A stretch of DNA of 64,000 bases from positions 219,822 to 283,821 of the forward strand of contig JADJMO010000016.1 of assembly GCA_016709545.1 (NCBI GenBank). Reading direction: 5' to 3'. This document shows, piece after piece, positions 11,030-18,988 of the stretch. Within the stretch, counting starts at the first letter, position 1. Each line of letters opens with the position of its first letter. The notes beneath the pieces were generated by a model. That model was not told the origin of the DNA. It did no database searches and saw nothing but the letters and a program-made list of their open reading frames with translations. A program made the position numbers and the translations under genes. The DNA is from Myxococcales bacterium (lineage in GTDB: Bacteria > Myxococcota_A > Polyangia > Polyangiales > JADJMO01).

Positions 11030-11437
11030 CTACCCGCCGTCGCTTGCATCCGCCGGGCCTGCTTCGGTGCCCGGGCACGGCACGAACGACGCGGTCCAGC
11101 TGTAGTACGGCGCGCCCTCCGAGGGCTTGACCAGGGTGCAGGTCGTCCGTGTCGACTTGGTCGGGCAGAAGCCGAAGTAGTCGCAGACCTTTCCGACGTT
11201 GTCCTTGTTGCACGGCCCGACGCTGGGCTGGCAAGGGCAGCCATCGGTCCGGGGCGGGAACCGCGGGGGCGCACAGCCCTCGTCAGCGTCCGCCTCGGCC
11301 TCGAGGGCCGCGTCGGTCGCGACGTCGAGTGCGCTGTCGAGCGTGGTGGAGGTGTCGGGCGCCGCATCGACGCCCGCGTCGGGCGTCGCGGCACTGGTAC
11401 ACCCGACGAGCAGCCACGCGGGGAACAGCGGCCTCAT
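11030..11437 (-). CDS. Cysteine-rich lipoprotein, tandem paralog 7 (last transcribed)
   Basis: A 135-aa lipoprotein precursor with short signal MRPLFPAWLLVGC (lipobox LVGC). It has an Asp/Ala-rich linker (PDAGVDAAPDTS, EAEADADEG) followed by a core with eight cysteines: GCAPPRFPPRTDGCPC, SVGPCNKDNVGKVC, DYFGFC, TTC and FVPC. This suggests four disulfides in an exported domain. The family is not recognised. It carries the THR-type variant (TKSTRTTC). It is the end of the array, 54 bases from the 3' end of tRNA-Leu on the other strand. Confidence 0.85.
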   Translation of the reverse strand: MRPLFPAWLLVGCTSAATPDAGVDAAPDTSTTLDSALDVATDAALEAEADADEGCAPPRFPPRTDGCPCQPSVGPCNKDNVGKVCDYFGFCPTKSTRTTCTLVKPSEGAPYYSWTASFVPCPGTEAGPADASDGG

Positions 11438-11446
11438 CCTCGCAGT

Positions 11447-11857
11447 CTACCCGCCGTCGCTGGCGTCCGCCGGGCCGGCTTCGGTGCCCGGGCACGGCAC
11501 GAACGACCCGATCCAGTTGTAGTACGGCGCGCCCTCCGAGGGCTTCACCAGCGTGCACGTCTCGCGAGTCGACTTGGTCGGGCAGAAGCCGAAGTAGTCG
11601 CAGACCTTTCCGACGTTGTCCTTGTTGCACGGCCCGACGCTGGGCTGGCAAGGGCAGCCATCGGTCCGGGGCGGGAACCGCGGCGGGGCACAGCTCGTCA
11701 GCGTCCGCCTCGGCCTCGAGGCCGCGTCGGTCGCGACGTCGGAAGACGCGCTGTCGAGCGTGCCGGACGTGTCGGGCGCCGCGTCGACGCCCGCGTCGGG
11801 CGCCGCTGCCCCCGCACAACCGACGACGAGCAGCCACGCGGGGAACAGCGGCCTCAT
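11447..11857 (-). CDS. Cysteine-rich lipoprotein, tandem paralog 6 with compensated frameshift in linker
   Basis: A 136-aa paralog with signal MRPLFPAWLLVVGC and the complete eight-Cys core. Compared with its siblings it has lost one G (near 11720) and two C (near 11697) in the linker. The acidic LEAEADADEG stretch is therefore replaced by the basic SRPRRTLTS, after which the frame is restored. The conserved core is untouched, which argues that the gene has been kept functional and that the linker tolerates a change of charge. Confidence 0.83.
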   Translation of the reverse strand: MRPLFPAWLLVVGCAGAAAPDAGVDAAPDTSGTLDSASSDVATDAASRPRRTLTSCAPPRFPPRTDGCPCQPSVGPCNKDNVGKVCDYFGFCPTKSTRETCTLVKPSEGAPYYNWIGSFVPCPGTEAGPADASDGG

Positions 11858-12276
11858 CCTCGCAGTCTACCCGCCGTCGCTGGCGTCCGTCGGCCGGCTT
11901 CGGTGCCTGGGCACGGCACGAACGACGCGGTCCAGCTGTAGTACGGCGCGCCCTCCGAGGGCTTGACCAGGGTGCAGGTCGTCCGTGTCGGACTGCTGGG
12001 GCAGAAGCCGAAGTAGTCGCAGACCTTGCCGACGTTGTCCTTGTTGCACGGCCCGACGCTGGGCTGGCAAGGGCAGCCATCGGTCCGGGGCGGGAACAGC
12101 GGCGGCGCACAGCCCTCGTCAGCGTCCGCCTCGGCCTCGAGGGCCGCGTCGGTCGCGACGTCCGGCAACGCGCTGTCGAGCGTGGTGGACGTGTCGGGCG
12201 CCGCGTCGACGCCCGCGTCGGGCGTCGCGGCACTGGTACAACCGACGAGCAGCCACGCGGGGAACAGCGGCCTCAT
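11854..12276 (-). CDS. Cysteine-rich lipoprotein, tandem paralog 5 with frameshifted C terminus
   Basis: A 140-aa paralog with signal MRPLFPAWLLVGC, Asp-rich linker and all eight core cysteines (SSPTRTTC variant). One G is missing relative to the siblings near 11892. The usual tail GPADASDGG is therefore replaced by GRRTPATAGRLRG, and the stop now overlaps the next start (ATGA). This may be a real variant or a sequencing deletion in a G run. The exported cysteine domain is unaffected. Confidence 0.82.
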   Translation of the reverse strand: MRPLFPAWLLVGCTSAATPDAGVDAAPDTSTTLDSALPDVATDAALEAEADADEGCAPPLFPPRTDGCPCQPSVGPCNKDNVGKVCDYFGFCPSSPTRTTCTLVKPSEGAPYYSWTASFVPCPGTEAGRRTPATAGRLRG

Positions 12277-12285
12277 CCTCGCAGT

Positions 12286-12699
12286 CTACCCGCCGTCGCT
12301 GGCGTCCGTCGGGCCGGCTTCGGCGCCGGGGCACGGCACGAACGAGCCGATCCAGCTGTAGTAGGGCGCGCCCTCCGAGGGCTTCACCAGGGTGCACGTT
12401 TCGCGAGTGGAACTGCTGGGGCAGAAGCCGAAGTAGTCGCAGACCTTTCCGACGTTGTCCTTGTTGCACGGCCCGACGCTGGGCTGGCAAGGGCAGCCAT
12501 CGGTCCGGGGCGGGAACAACGGGGGAGCACAGCCCTCGTCGGCGTCCGCCTCGGCCTCGAGGGCCGCGTCGGTCGCGACGTCGGAAGACGCGCTGTCGAG
12601 CGTGCCGGACGTGTCGGGCGCCGCGTCGACGCCCGCGTCGGGCGCCGCTGCCCCCGCACAACCGACGACGAGCAGCCACGCGGGGAACAGCGGCCTCAT
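12286..12699 (-). CDS. Cysteine-rich lipoprotein, tandem paralog 4
   Basis: A 137-aa precursor with signal MRPLFPAWLLVVGC, lipobox VVGC, linker AGAAAPDAGVDAAPDTS and the eight-Cys core with the SSSTRETC variant, ending CPGAEAGPTDASDGG. The frame is intact and the spacer to the next copy is standard. Function unknown. Confidence 0.85.
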   Translation of the reverse strand: MRPLFPAWLLVVGCAGAAAPDAGVDAAPDTSGTLDSASSDVATDAALEAEADADEGCAPPLFPPRTDGCPCQPSVGPCNKDNVGKVCDYFGFCPSSSTRETCTLVKPSEGAPYYSWIGSFVPCPGAEAGPTDASDGG

Positions 12700-12708
12700 C
12701 CCCGCAGT

Positions 12709-13119
12709 CTACCCGCCGTCGCTGGTGTCCGCCGGGCCGGCTTCGGTGCCCGGGCAAGGCACGAACGACGCGATCCAGCTGTAGTAGGGCGCGCCCTCCG
12801 AGGGCTTGACCAGGGTGCAGGTCGTCCGTGTCGGACTGCTGGGGCAGAAGCCGAAGTAGTCGCAGACCTTTCCGACGTTGTCCTTGTTGCACGGCCCGAC
12901 GCTGGGCTGGCAAGGGCAGCCATCGGTCCGGGGCGGGAACCGTGGGGGCGCACAGCCCTCGTCGGCGTCCGCCTCGGCCTCGAGGGCCGCGTCGGTCGCG
13001 ACGTCCGGCAACGCGCTGTCGAGCGTGGTGGAAGTGTCGGGTGCCACGTCGACGCCCGCAGCGGGCGCCGCGGCACTGGTACAACCGACGAGCAGCCACG
13101 CGAAGAACAGCGGCCTCAT
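12709..13119 (-). CDS. Cysteine-rich lipoprotein, tandem paralog 3
   Basis: A 136-aa precursor with signal MRPLFFAWLLVGC and linker variant PAAGVDVAPDTS, with the core using the SSPTRTTC form and ending PADTSDGG. The frame is intact. It differs from its neighbours by scattered substitutions in the signal and linker, while the cysteine core is almost unchanged, as expected for purifying selection or conversion on the core. Function unknown. Confidence 0.85.
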   Translation of the reverse strand: MRPLFFAWLLVGCTSAAAPAAGVDVAPDTSTTLDSALPDVATDAALEAEADADEGCAPPRFPPRTDGCPCQPSVGPCNKDNVGKVCDYFGFCPSSPTRTTCTLVKPSEGAPYYSWIASFVPCPGTEAGPADTSDGG

Positions 13120-13128
13120 CCTCGCAGT

Positions 13129-13539
13129 CTACCCGCCGTCGCTGGCGTCCGTCGGGCCGGCTTCGGCGCCGGGGCAAGCCACTCCGGAGCTGACCCACTG
13201 GTAGTACGGCGCGCCCTCCGAGGGCTTCACCAGCGTGCACGTCTCGCGAGTCGACTTGGTCGGGCAGAAGCCGAAGTAGTCGCAGACCTTTCCGACGTTG
13301 TCCTTGTTGCACGGCCCGACGCTGGGCTGGCAAGGGCAGCCATCGGTCCGGGGCGGGAACAACGGGGGAGCACAGCCCTCGTCGGCGTCCGCCTCGGCCT
13401 CGAGGGCCGCGTCGGTCGCGACGTCGGGGAGCGCGCTGTCGAGCGTGGTGGAGGTGTCCGGCGCCGCATCGACGCCCACGTCGGGCGCCGCCGCACCCGC
13501 ACACCCGACCAGCAGCCACGCAGCGAACAGCGGCCTCAT
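13129..13539 (-). CDS. Cysteine-rich lipoprotein, tandem paralog 2
   Basis: A 136-aa precursor starting at ATG 13539 (MRPLFAAWLLVGC). The frame is open further upstream, but that part is antisense-like read-through of the neighbouring copy. The eight-Cys core is intact with the TKSTRETC variant. The segment before the last Cys differs most from the siblings (YYQWVSSGVACPG in place of YYNWIGSFVPCPG), so this copy may have diverged in specificity. Function unknown. Confidence 0.84.
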   Translation of the reverse strand: MRPLFAAWLLVGCAGAAAPDVGVDAAPDTSTTLDSALPDVATDAALEAEADADEGCAPPLFPPRTDGCPCQPSVGPCNKDNVGKVCDYFGFCPTKSTRETCTLVKPSEGAPYYQWVSSGVACPGAEAGPTDASDGG

Positions 13540-13547
13540 CCCAACAG

Positions 13548-13979
13548 TCACCCGCCGTCGCTGGCGTCCGTCGGGCCGGCTTCGGTGCCCGGGCACGGCA
13601 CGAACGACCCGATCCAGTTGTAGTACGGCGCGCCCTCCGAGGGCTTCACCAGCGTGCACGTCTCGCGAGTTGACTTGGTCGGGCAGAAGCCGAAGTAGTC
13701 GCAGACCTTGCCGACGTTGTCCTTGTTGCACGGCCCGACGCTGGGCTGGCAAGGGCAGCCATCGGTCCGGGGCGGGAACAACGGGGGCGCACAGCCCTCG
13801 TCGGCGTCCGCCTCAGCCTCGAGGGCCGCATCGGTCGCGACGTCCGAGAACGCGCTGTCGAGCGCGGTGGAGGTGTCCGGCGCCGCATCGACGCCCGCGT
13901 CGGGCGCCGCCGCGGGTGACTCGCAGCCCACGAGACCGATCGCAAACACTCCCAGGGCCAACGCTAGCTTCGCCATCAC
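13548..13979 (-). CDS. Cysteine-rich lipoprotein, founder-like paralog 1 (first transcribed)
   Basis: A 143-aa precursor with a different and more canonical signal peptide than the other six (MMAKLALALGVFAIGLVGC), then the shared Asp/Ala linker and eight-Cys core, ending PTDASDGG. Its start overlaps the stop of the upstream small secreted protein (ATGA). A full-length signal peptide and the first position in the array suggest this is the ancestral copy and the others arose by duplication with a shortened leader. The lipoprotein would be attached to the outer or inner membrane with the Cys domain exposed. Confidence 0.86.
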   Translation of the reverse strand: MMAKLALALGVFAIGLVGCESPAAAPDAGVDAAPDTSTALDSAFSDVATDAALEAEADADEGCAPPLFPPRTDGCPCQPSVGPCNKDNVGKVCDYFGFCPTKSTRETCTLVKPSEGAPYYNWIGSFVPCPGTEAGPTDASDGG

Positions 13980-14356
13980 TCCACCTCCGGGCAGCCAGCG
14001 GCAAGGAGCGCCGTGCGTGAGAGGATCTCTCGCTTCCGCGTCGCGATCGCCTCGTCCGCGGCATCCGGCTTCAGCGCCCCTGCCCGGATCGTCTTGGCCT
14101 CGGCGGTGAGGCGCGCGTAGGCCGCCTGGACGCAGCCCGGGACCGCGCGCGCCTTCTTGGGGTCTTCGACAGGAAACGGCTTCGCCCCCTTCAGGTCGCC
14201 GGCGATGCGCTCGATGGCCGGAGCGGGTGCGCCGCCTTCGGGCCCGCTCTTGCCAGGCGGTGGCGTCCCTGCGCGCGCAGACTCGTGCGGTCCGAAGGCC
14301 GCCGCGACGAGCGCCGCGAGGCCGAGCAGGGAAGCGTGTCGGTGTCCTCTTCGCAT
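13976..14356 (-). CDS. Small secreted protein of unknown function
   Basis: A 126-aa protein starting at ATG 14356, chosen because GGAG lies seven bases upstream; an in-frame TTG further up has no such site. It has a basic n-region (MRRGHRH), hydrophobic core (LLGLAALVAAAF) and likely cleavage at ARA-GT. The mature part is Pro/Gly-rich, then helical with two cysteines (VPGCVQAAY, AAGCPE), one disulfide being possible. It lies 11 bases after the metalloprotease gene stop and overlaps the first array lipoprotein, so these genes are probably one transcript. Family not recognised. Confidence 0.7.
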   Translation of the reverse strand: MRRGHRHASLLGLAALVAAAFGPHESARAGTPPPGKSGPEGGAPAPAIERIAGDLKGAKPFPVEDPKKARAVPGCVQAAYARLTAEAKTIRAGALKPDAADEAIATRKREILSRTALLAAGCPEVE

Positions 14357-14367
14357 CGTGGTCTCCT

Positions 14368-17364
14368 TCAAGGTCCCGGGTAGGTCTGGCCGCCGACGGT
14401 CGGCGTCTGGCAGAAGGTGCCGCCCTGGATCCCGTGGCAGATGCCGCGCTCCATGACGGTGAAGTCGTCGCCGTCGGCGAGGTTAGCCGACACGGCGCCG
14501 TCTAACACCCCGCCGACCTCGAGGTTGCTCACACCAGCGCGCGTGGGGAGCCCGATCCCCTTGACGCTCGTGAGATCGCGGTCGGCGTACAGGGTCAACG
14601 ACACGTTGTTCCGCTGGGGCCACGACGTCTCCACGAACTTGAACTGGAGGGTCGCGCCGGGCGGGCTGGCGGCGCTCAGGCCGGTCGAAACGTTGACCCA
14701 GGGCGTGCGTCCGCCGTCCTGCGTCGCGAGGAGGAACACGCCTTGCGTTCCGTCTCCCAGCAACGAGACGGGCGTGGTGGGTCCACTCCCGGCGGGCACG
14801 CCCGCGCGGAGCGTGTGGAAGGCCAGCGTGGGACGCCCGCCAAGGCTCACGCCGCCGAGGCCCGCGGACGTGGTTCGATCGGTCCAGCGATCGGTGCTCT
14901 TGTCGTAACAGAGGAACTTGAACGTGCGCGAGCCACCCACGAGTCGGGTGGGGAACACTCCGCACGCTCCGCCAACGCTCGCAAAGCTCGGCCCACCACG
15001 GCTTCGACCCGGCCAGACCGCGACCACTGGCGACTCGTCGCCGTCGACGGAGGCCCCACCGGCCAGCAGTGGATCGCGGGTCGTCCACGTTCCGGTGGGC
15101 GACGTTGCCCAGCGCATGCGGTGATTCGCAGAGCCGCCCGTACCCGTCGTGTAGAACAAGGCGAGGACCTCGTCCTGCGGGAACGACGCGGGAGACGCGG
15201 TCGAGACGTACATCGTGCCGAGGTGGATGTCGCCGCTGTCGGCGTCCGCAGCGAGCAGCACGGGCTCGCTCAGCCAGCCCGTCAGCTGGCCCGCGCCGTC
15301 GACGCCGGTCGCGACATTCGCCCAGATCTTGCGGTCGCTCGTCTCGAACGCGACGACCGTCGTGCTCCCCCACCAGGTGGCAGAAAGGCTCTTCACGACA
15401 GCGCCCGCCAGCGCGGAGCCCACCGGCATCGAGTACTCGGCGCTCCAGCCGTGGCATGGCTCCCAGGGCCGCGCCTCGCCGGCGTCGCAGCTCGCCTTGT
15501 TGCTCGTCCCCGTGTGGCTCGTCGTCTTGTACCGAACGCCGTTGAGCGCGAACGGCGCGTACACCGCGACGAGCTTCCCGTCCCCATAGCGGGTGATGCT
15601 CGGGCTCACGGAACCCACCGAGGCCTGCGGGGCGAGGGTGTCGAAGACGAGCCAGTGCACGCCGCACTGGTCTCTGCCCGAGGCCAGCACCGAGCGGACG
15701 GTGCCGCTCGTCAGGACTCCGTCCCGGTTCAGATCGAGCTGACCGTCGGGCTGGGCAATGGGCAGGTTGTGCCCCGTCCTGCGGGGCGCGCTGGCGCTCA
15801 ACCAGTTCCAGTGTAGGTAGGCTCCCGGCGAGAGGGTCTCGAACGTGCGACGAGGGTCGGCGTTCGCGCGGGTGCCGAACGAGAAGTTGAACTCGGCGTC
15901 GAACTCGCTCGGCGACACGTCGAAGGCGTAGTTCATCAAGCTCACGTACGTGGGCTTGCAGTTGATGTCTCCGTCGCCGAACTTGGTGCTCGCGTCCCAC
16001 GACCAGTTGCCGCCGTGCTGGAGGCCCACGGAGTGGCCGAGCTCGTGGGTGATGGCCTGGGCGGTCGCGCTACCGTCTCCGTAGAGCAGTCCAGCGTTCA
16101 CCGAGTCGCTCGCCACCTTGGCCTCACCGCCGCCTGGGAACGCCAGCAGATGTCGGAACTTCCCCTTGCGGACGTCGCCGGGCGCGAAGTGGGCGTTCGT
16201 CTTGTCTCCGCCACCACCCCACGCGCCACAGAGCGTGCGGTTGGTGGGGCACGGATCCCCCGTCTTGCCGATGTCGAAGTGCAAGAAGACCCCGCCCCCC
16301 ACCAGGTTCTTGATGCTCGTCTGCGGCGCGACGGCGTACTTCTGCTGGGTCTTGTCGGCGTACCACTGCGTGAACGGGTTGGTCGTGCCAGCCCAGTCGG
16401 TGCTGAAGTCGACCTCGACGAACACGTCCTTCTTGCGTGGATCGGCGCCCCAGCCCGGCAGATGAAGGGCCTGATCCCAGGACGCCTGGTCGACCCCCAA
16501 GACCTCGTGGAAATCGGTGAGCCCGTCATGGTCCGAGTCGAGCAGGTTGAGGACGGCCGAGCAGCCCGGGGCCGTCGTCGCGTCACAAATGCCCAGAGCG
16601 GCCTCGAGGCCGGCCCCGAGCCCGTCGCCATCCGCGTCCGAGTCCTTGTCGTTCGCGATCACGTCCACCTGGCCACTCGTCCCGTTGCCGAACGTGCCAA
16701 CGAGCAGGAGATCGGTGTACTTGCCAGTCGGCAACGTGTAGCGGGACATGTGCCCGACGCCCGAGTCGTCGTCGTAGCCGATGATGCGTTCGATGCCGTA
16801 CCCGCCGGTCGAGCTCAGCGCGTAGACGACGGTGTCGTCGTAGCCGCCCGCGGCAGGCTGCACGAGGCGAGTCCAGTACTCTCGCTTGTTCGGCTCGAGG
16901 GTCACGAGCTTCCCGCCGAACCACACGCTGGTGGACACGTCGCTGTAGGCACCCCAGGCGCCACCGACGGGACGCCGGCGCAGGCGCACCTTGCCGTAGC
17001 CGCTCGCTGCCACCGACCACGCGCGGACGATCACTTGGTAGGTCGTCGTCGTCGTCGGCGTCCAATACACGCGTGCGTTGTAGTTGCCGCTGGATGGATC
17101 GATGTCGTCGTTCTGGGCGACCTCGACGAGGTGTTGCGAGCCGTCACCGGAGGTCGAGGTGACGTAGGCGAGGTGCATGAACGGGTCCACGCCGACCGCG
17201 CAATCCGCTGTGAGGATTTCGTACTCGTAGCCCGCTTCCAGAACAACAGAGGCGCGATGGATGGACGTGGTCTGCACGCCTGCGGCGACGTAGGCCGCGC
17301 GTGCCTCACGCGCGCCCAGGATCGCCAACCCGATCAGGACGACAGCGGGGGGGGCAAGACGCAT
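14368..17364 (-). CDS. Secreted zinc metalloprotease (metzincin-type) with calcium-binding repeats
   Basis: A 998-aa precursor with signal peptide MRLAPPAVVLIGLAILGAREARA. After an N-terminal beta-rich region come Asp-rich type-3-like calcium loops (DKDSDADGDGLGAGLE about 240-255; DSDHDGLTDFHE about 276-287). The catalytic zinc motif is HELGHSVGLQH at 440-450, with a Met-turn candidate at MNY near 477. The last about 400 residues contain repeated Trp/Gly motifs suggestive of a beta-propeller or sialidase-like fold. The start at ATG 17364 is set by the signal peptide. It is secreted or outer-surface attached. It is first in a same-strand run with a small secreted protein and seven lipoproteins, which may be its partners or substrates (inference). 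Confidence 0.85.
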   Translation of the reverse strand: MRLAPPAVVLIGLAILGAREARAAYVAAGVQTTSIHRASVVLEAGYEYEILTADCAVGVDPFMHLAYVTSTSGDGSQHLVEVAQNDDIDPSSGNYNARVYWTPTTTTTYQVIVRAWSVAASGYGKVRLRRRPVGGAWGAYSDVSTSVWFGGKLVTLEPNKREYWTRLVQPAAGGYDDTVVYALSSTGGYGIERIIGYDDDSGVGHMSRYTLPTGKYTDLLLVGTFGNGTSGQVDVIANDKDSDADGDGLGAGLEAALGICDATTAPGCSAVLNLLDSDHDGLTDFHEVLGVDQASWDQALHLPGWGADPRKKDVFVEVDFSTDWAGTTNPFTQWYADKTQQKYAVAPQTSIKNLVGGGVFLHFDIGKTGDPCPTNRTLCGAWGGGGDKTNAHFAPGDVRKGKFRHLLAFPGGGEAKVASDSVNAGLLYGDGSATAQAITHELGHSVGLQHGGNWSWDASTKFGDGDINCKPTYVSLMNYAFDVSPSEFDAEFNFSFGTRANADPRRTFETLSPGAYLHWNWLSASAPRRTGHNLPIAQPDGQLDLNRDGVLTSGTVRSVLASGRDQCGVHWLVFDTLAPQASVGSVSPSITRYGDGKLVAVYAPFALNGVRYKTTSHTGTSNKASCDAGEARPWEPCHGWSAEYSMPVGSALAGAVVKSLSATWWGSTTVVAFETSDRKIWANVATGVDGAGQLTGWLSEPVLLAADADSGDIHLGTMYVSTASPASFPQDEVLALFYTTGTGGSANHRMRWATSPTGTWTTRDPLLAGGASVDGDESPVVAVWPGRSRGGPSFASVGGACGVFPTRLVGGSRTFKFLCYDKSTDRWTDRTTSAGLGGVSLGGRPTLAFHTLRAGVPAGSGPTTPVSLLGDGTQGVFLLATQDGGRTPWVNVSTGLSAASPPGATLQFKFVETSWPQRNNVSLTLYADRDLTSVKGIGLPTRAGVSNLEVGGVLDGAVSANLADGDDFTVMERGICHGIQGGTFCQTPTVGGQTYPGP

Positions 17365-17561
17365 TCCAAGACCGTACCCTTCGCCGTCACCCACGCAAGC
17401 AGGACTCCGCTTGCGCAGAGTCTCCACCGATGGCCTGTGCCAAGCTCTCCGGGCTCGACACACTTCCTCGGCGCGCAGGCCAAAGTGAACCAGTCCACGT
17501 CGTCGCGCTCGAGCCGACGGGCGTCGGCCAGCGCCGATGACGACCATGTAACCTCGCGCTC

Positions 17562-18947
17562 ATGTCCGCCGCCGCGTTCCTGGCCCTCGTGGCCGACGTC
17601 CGGGCGCGCCTCGAGGCCCACCCCGACACCTTCACCCTCCAGCACCTCTCGGGCACCCGCGCTACCGAGGCCGACCTCGCCGCCGTCGAAGCGCGGCTCG
17701 GTGTGACGCTCCCGCCGATGCTGCGGGCCCTCCACCTCGAGGTCGGTGCGCCGTTCGGCCTCTACTGGCAGGTCCGTGAGGGTGGGAAGCTCGATGCCGA
17801 CGACGCACCCAGTGGCCAGCTCGAGCTCGTCGCCACCGACCAGCTCGCTCTCCATCCTCCGCGCGTGCTGCGCTTCACCAACGACGGCTACGGCAACGGC
17901 TTCGCGCTCGACTACCGCAAGAAGGGCGCGCCCAGGCTCGTCTTCTTCGACCACGACGAGGAGAAGCTCACGCCCCGCAAGGAGAAGACCCTCGACGCGC
18001 TCTTCGCGGCGTGGGCCGAGGTGCTGTTCGTCAACACCGAGACCGAGCCGCTCGACGTCGACCCGGTCCTCGAGCTCGTGTGGCCGGAGAAGGCGCAGCC
18101 GTGGCCGGAGAAGAAGCCGGCGCCGCCCGGGTTCGTCACCCTGCCGTTCCCGGCCGACCGCTGCATCGGTGGCGTGGACTTCGACGGCGATCGCCTCTTC
18201 GTCTGCACGTACGAGGGCGAGGTGCTGATCTTCGACCTCGTGACCCACGCGCTCGTGTCGACGCAGGCCGGCCTGCCGGCGCTGCGCACGATGGCGCGGC
18301 TGCCCGATGGGCGGCTCCTCACGTCGAGCGAGGCCTTCGGGGTGTTCGCCCTCCCGGTCGACGGCGCGGGGACCCTGCGCACGCCGTGGCTGTCGCAAGG
18401 GGCCGTCGCGTTGCGGGTGCTCGATGACGAGGTGCTGGTGATCGGCGACGCGCGCGGATGGCTCGTCGACTTCGCAGGCCAGCTGCGGTGTGAGTTCGCC
18501 GTCCCCAAGAACGTGATCGGTATCGTCGAGTTTCCCGATCGCTTCGTGCTCGCCGGCGACGACGAGATCGCTTGCATCGATCGCGCAACGGGAGCGCGTC
18601 GTTGGGCCGACGCGACCCCGACCACGGGCGGCCTGTTCGCGCGCGGCGAGGAAGTGTCGCTGGTGCTCGTGGGCGGTGGCCTCGTCACCTGGGCGCGCGA
18701 CGGGAAGCGGATCGGCAAGAGCCCACGCAAGCCGAAGGCGCACTTCTCGGTGGTGCAGACCGCGGACCGTATCGTCGCGGCGCGCCTCGGCACGCTCGAG
18801 GTGCTGGATCACACGGGAAAATCCCTGTCGCAGCGCGCGTTCGCGACGGAGGCCGACGCGGTGCGCGTCCACCTGCACCCCGACGGTCGTCGGCTGCTCG
18901 TGCGCACCGACGACGCGCTGCACCTGACGGAGATCGACCGGCTGTAA
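17562..18947 (+). CDS. SMI1/KNR4 (SUKH) domain protein with C-terminal beta-propeller
   Basis: A 461-aa cytoplasmic protein without signal peptide. Residues 1-160 resemble the SUKH fold: GTRATEADLAAVEARLGVTLPPMLRALHLEVG is the typical start, where aromatic and Gly residues of a peptide-binding fold follow. Residues about 180-460 contain repeated strands of the type GGVDFDGDRLFVCTYEGEV and VLVIGDARGWLVDF, consistent with a six- or seven-bladed propeller. SUKH proteins include toxin immunity proteins, but many myxobacterial ones are stand-alone regulators. It is divergent from the metalloprotease (197-base gap) and convergent with a second protease through a strong hairpin. Confidence 0.75.
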   Translation: MSAAAFLALVADVRARLEAHPDTFTLQHLSGTRATEADLAAVEARLGVTLPPMLRALHLEVGAPFGLYWQVREGGKLDADDAPSGQLELVATDQLALHPPRVLRFTNDGYGNGFALDYRKKGAPRLVFFDHDEEKLTPRKEKTLDALFAAWAEVLFVNTETEPLDVDPVLELVWPEKAQPWPEKKPAPPGFVTLPFPADRCIGGVDFDGDRLFVCTYEGEVLIFDLVTHALVSTQAGLPALRTMARLPDGRLLTSSEAFGVFALPVDGAGTLRTPWLSQGAVALRVLDDEVLVIGDARGWLVDFAGQLRCEFAVPKNVIGIVEFPDRFVLAGDDEIACIDRATGARRWADATPTTGGLFARGEEVSLVLVGGGLVTWARDGKRIGKSPRKPKAHFSVVQTADRIVAARLGTLEVLDHTGKSLSQRAFATEADAVRVHLHPDGRRLLVRTDDALHLTEIDRL

Positions 18948-18948
18948 T

Positions 18949-18977
18949 GGAGCCGGCCGGTGAGGTCGGCCGGCTCC
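18949..18977. terminator. Bidirectional hairpin between convergent genes
   Basis: An 11-bp perfect stem, GGAGCCGGCCG at 18949-18959 with CGGCCGGCTCC at 18967-18977, and a 7-base loop. It begins one base after the stop of the SUKH gene and ends 12 bases before the stop of the convergent metalloprotease. Position and stem strength fit a two-way transcription terminator, though T-runs are absent, as is common in GC-rich genomes. Confidence 0.75.
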
Positions 18978-18988
18978 TCCCCTGGCGC

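Larger units (their letters stand above)
11030..13979 (-). repeat. Seven-copy tandem gene duplication, period about 420 bp
   Basis: Seven consecutive minus-strand genes encode near-identical cysteine-rich lipoproteins. Starts lie at 11437, 11857, 12276, 12699, 13119, 13539 and 13979, giving spacings of 419-423 bases except 440 for the first-transcribed one. The nine-base spacer (ACTGCGAGG or a close variant) between stop and next start is itself conserved, so the duplicated unit includes it. Near-identity of the Cys domain across copies points to recent unequal crossing-over or ongoing gene conversion. The signal peptide and C-terminal tail vary more than the core. Confidence 0.95.

Noticed and set aside
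11030..13979. CRISPR or intergenic repeat array
   Set aside because: Units are about 420 bp, each is a complete reading frame with signal peptide and stop; there are no short repeats with unique spacers.
10894..14356. Genomic island integrated at tRNA-Leu
   Set aside because: The array ends next to the tRNA 3' end, but no integrase and no repeated tRNA 3' fragment (attR) was found within the window.
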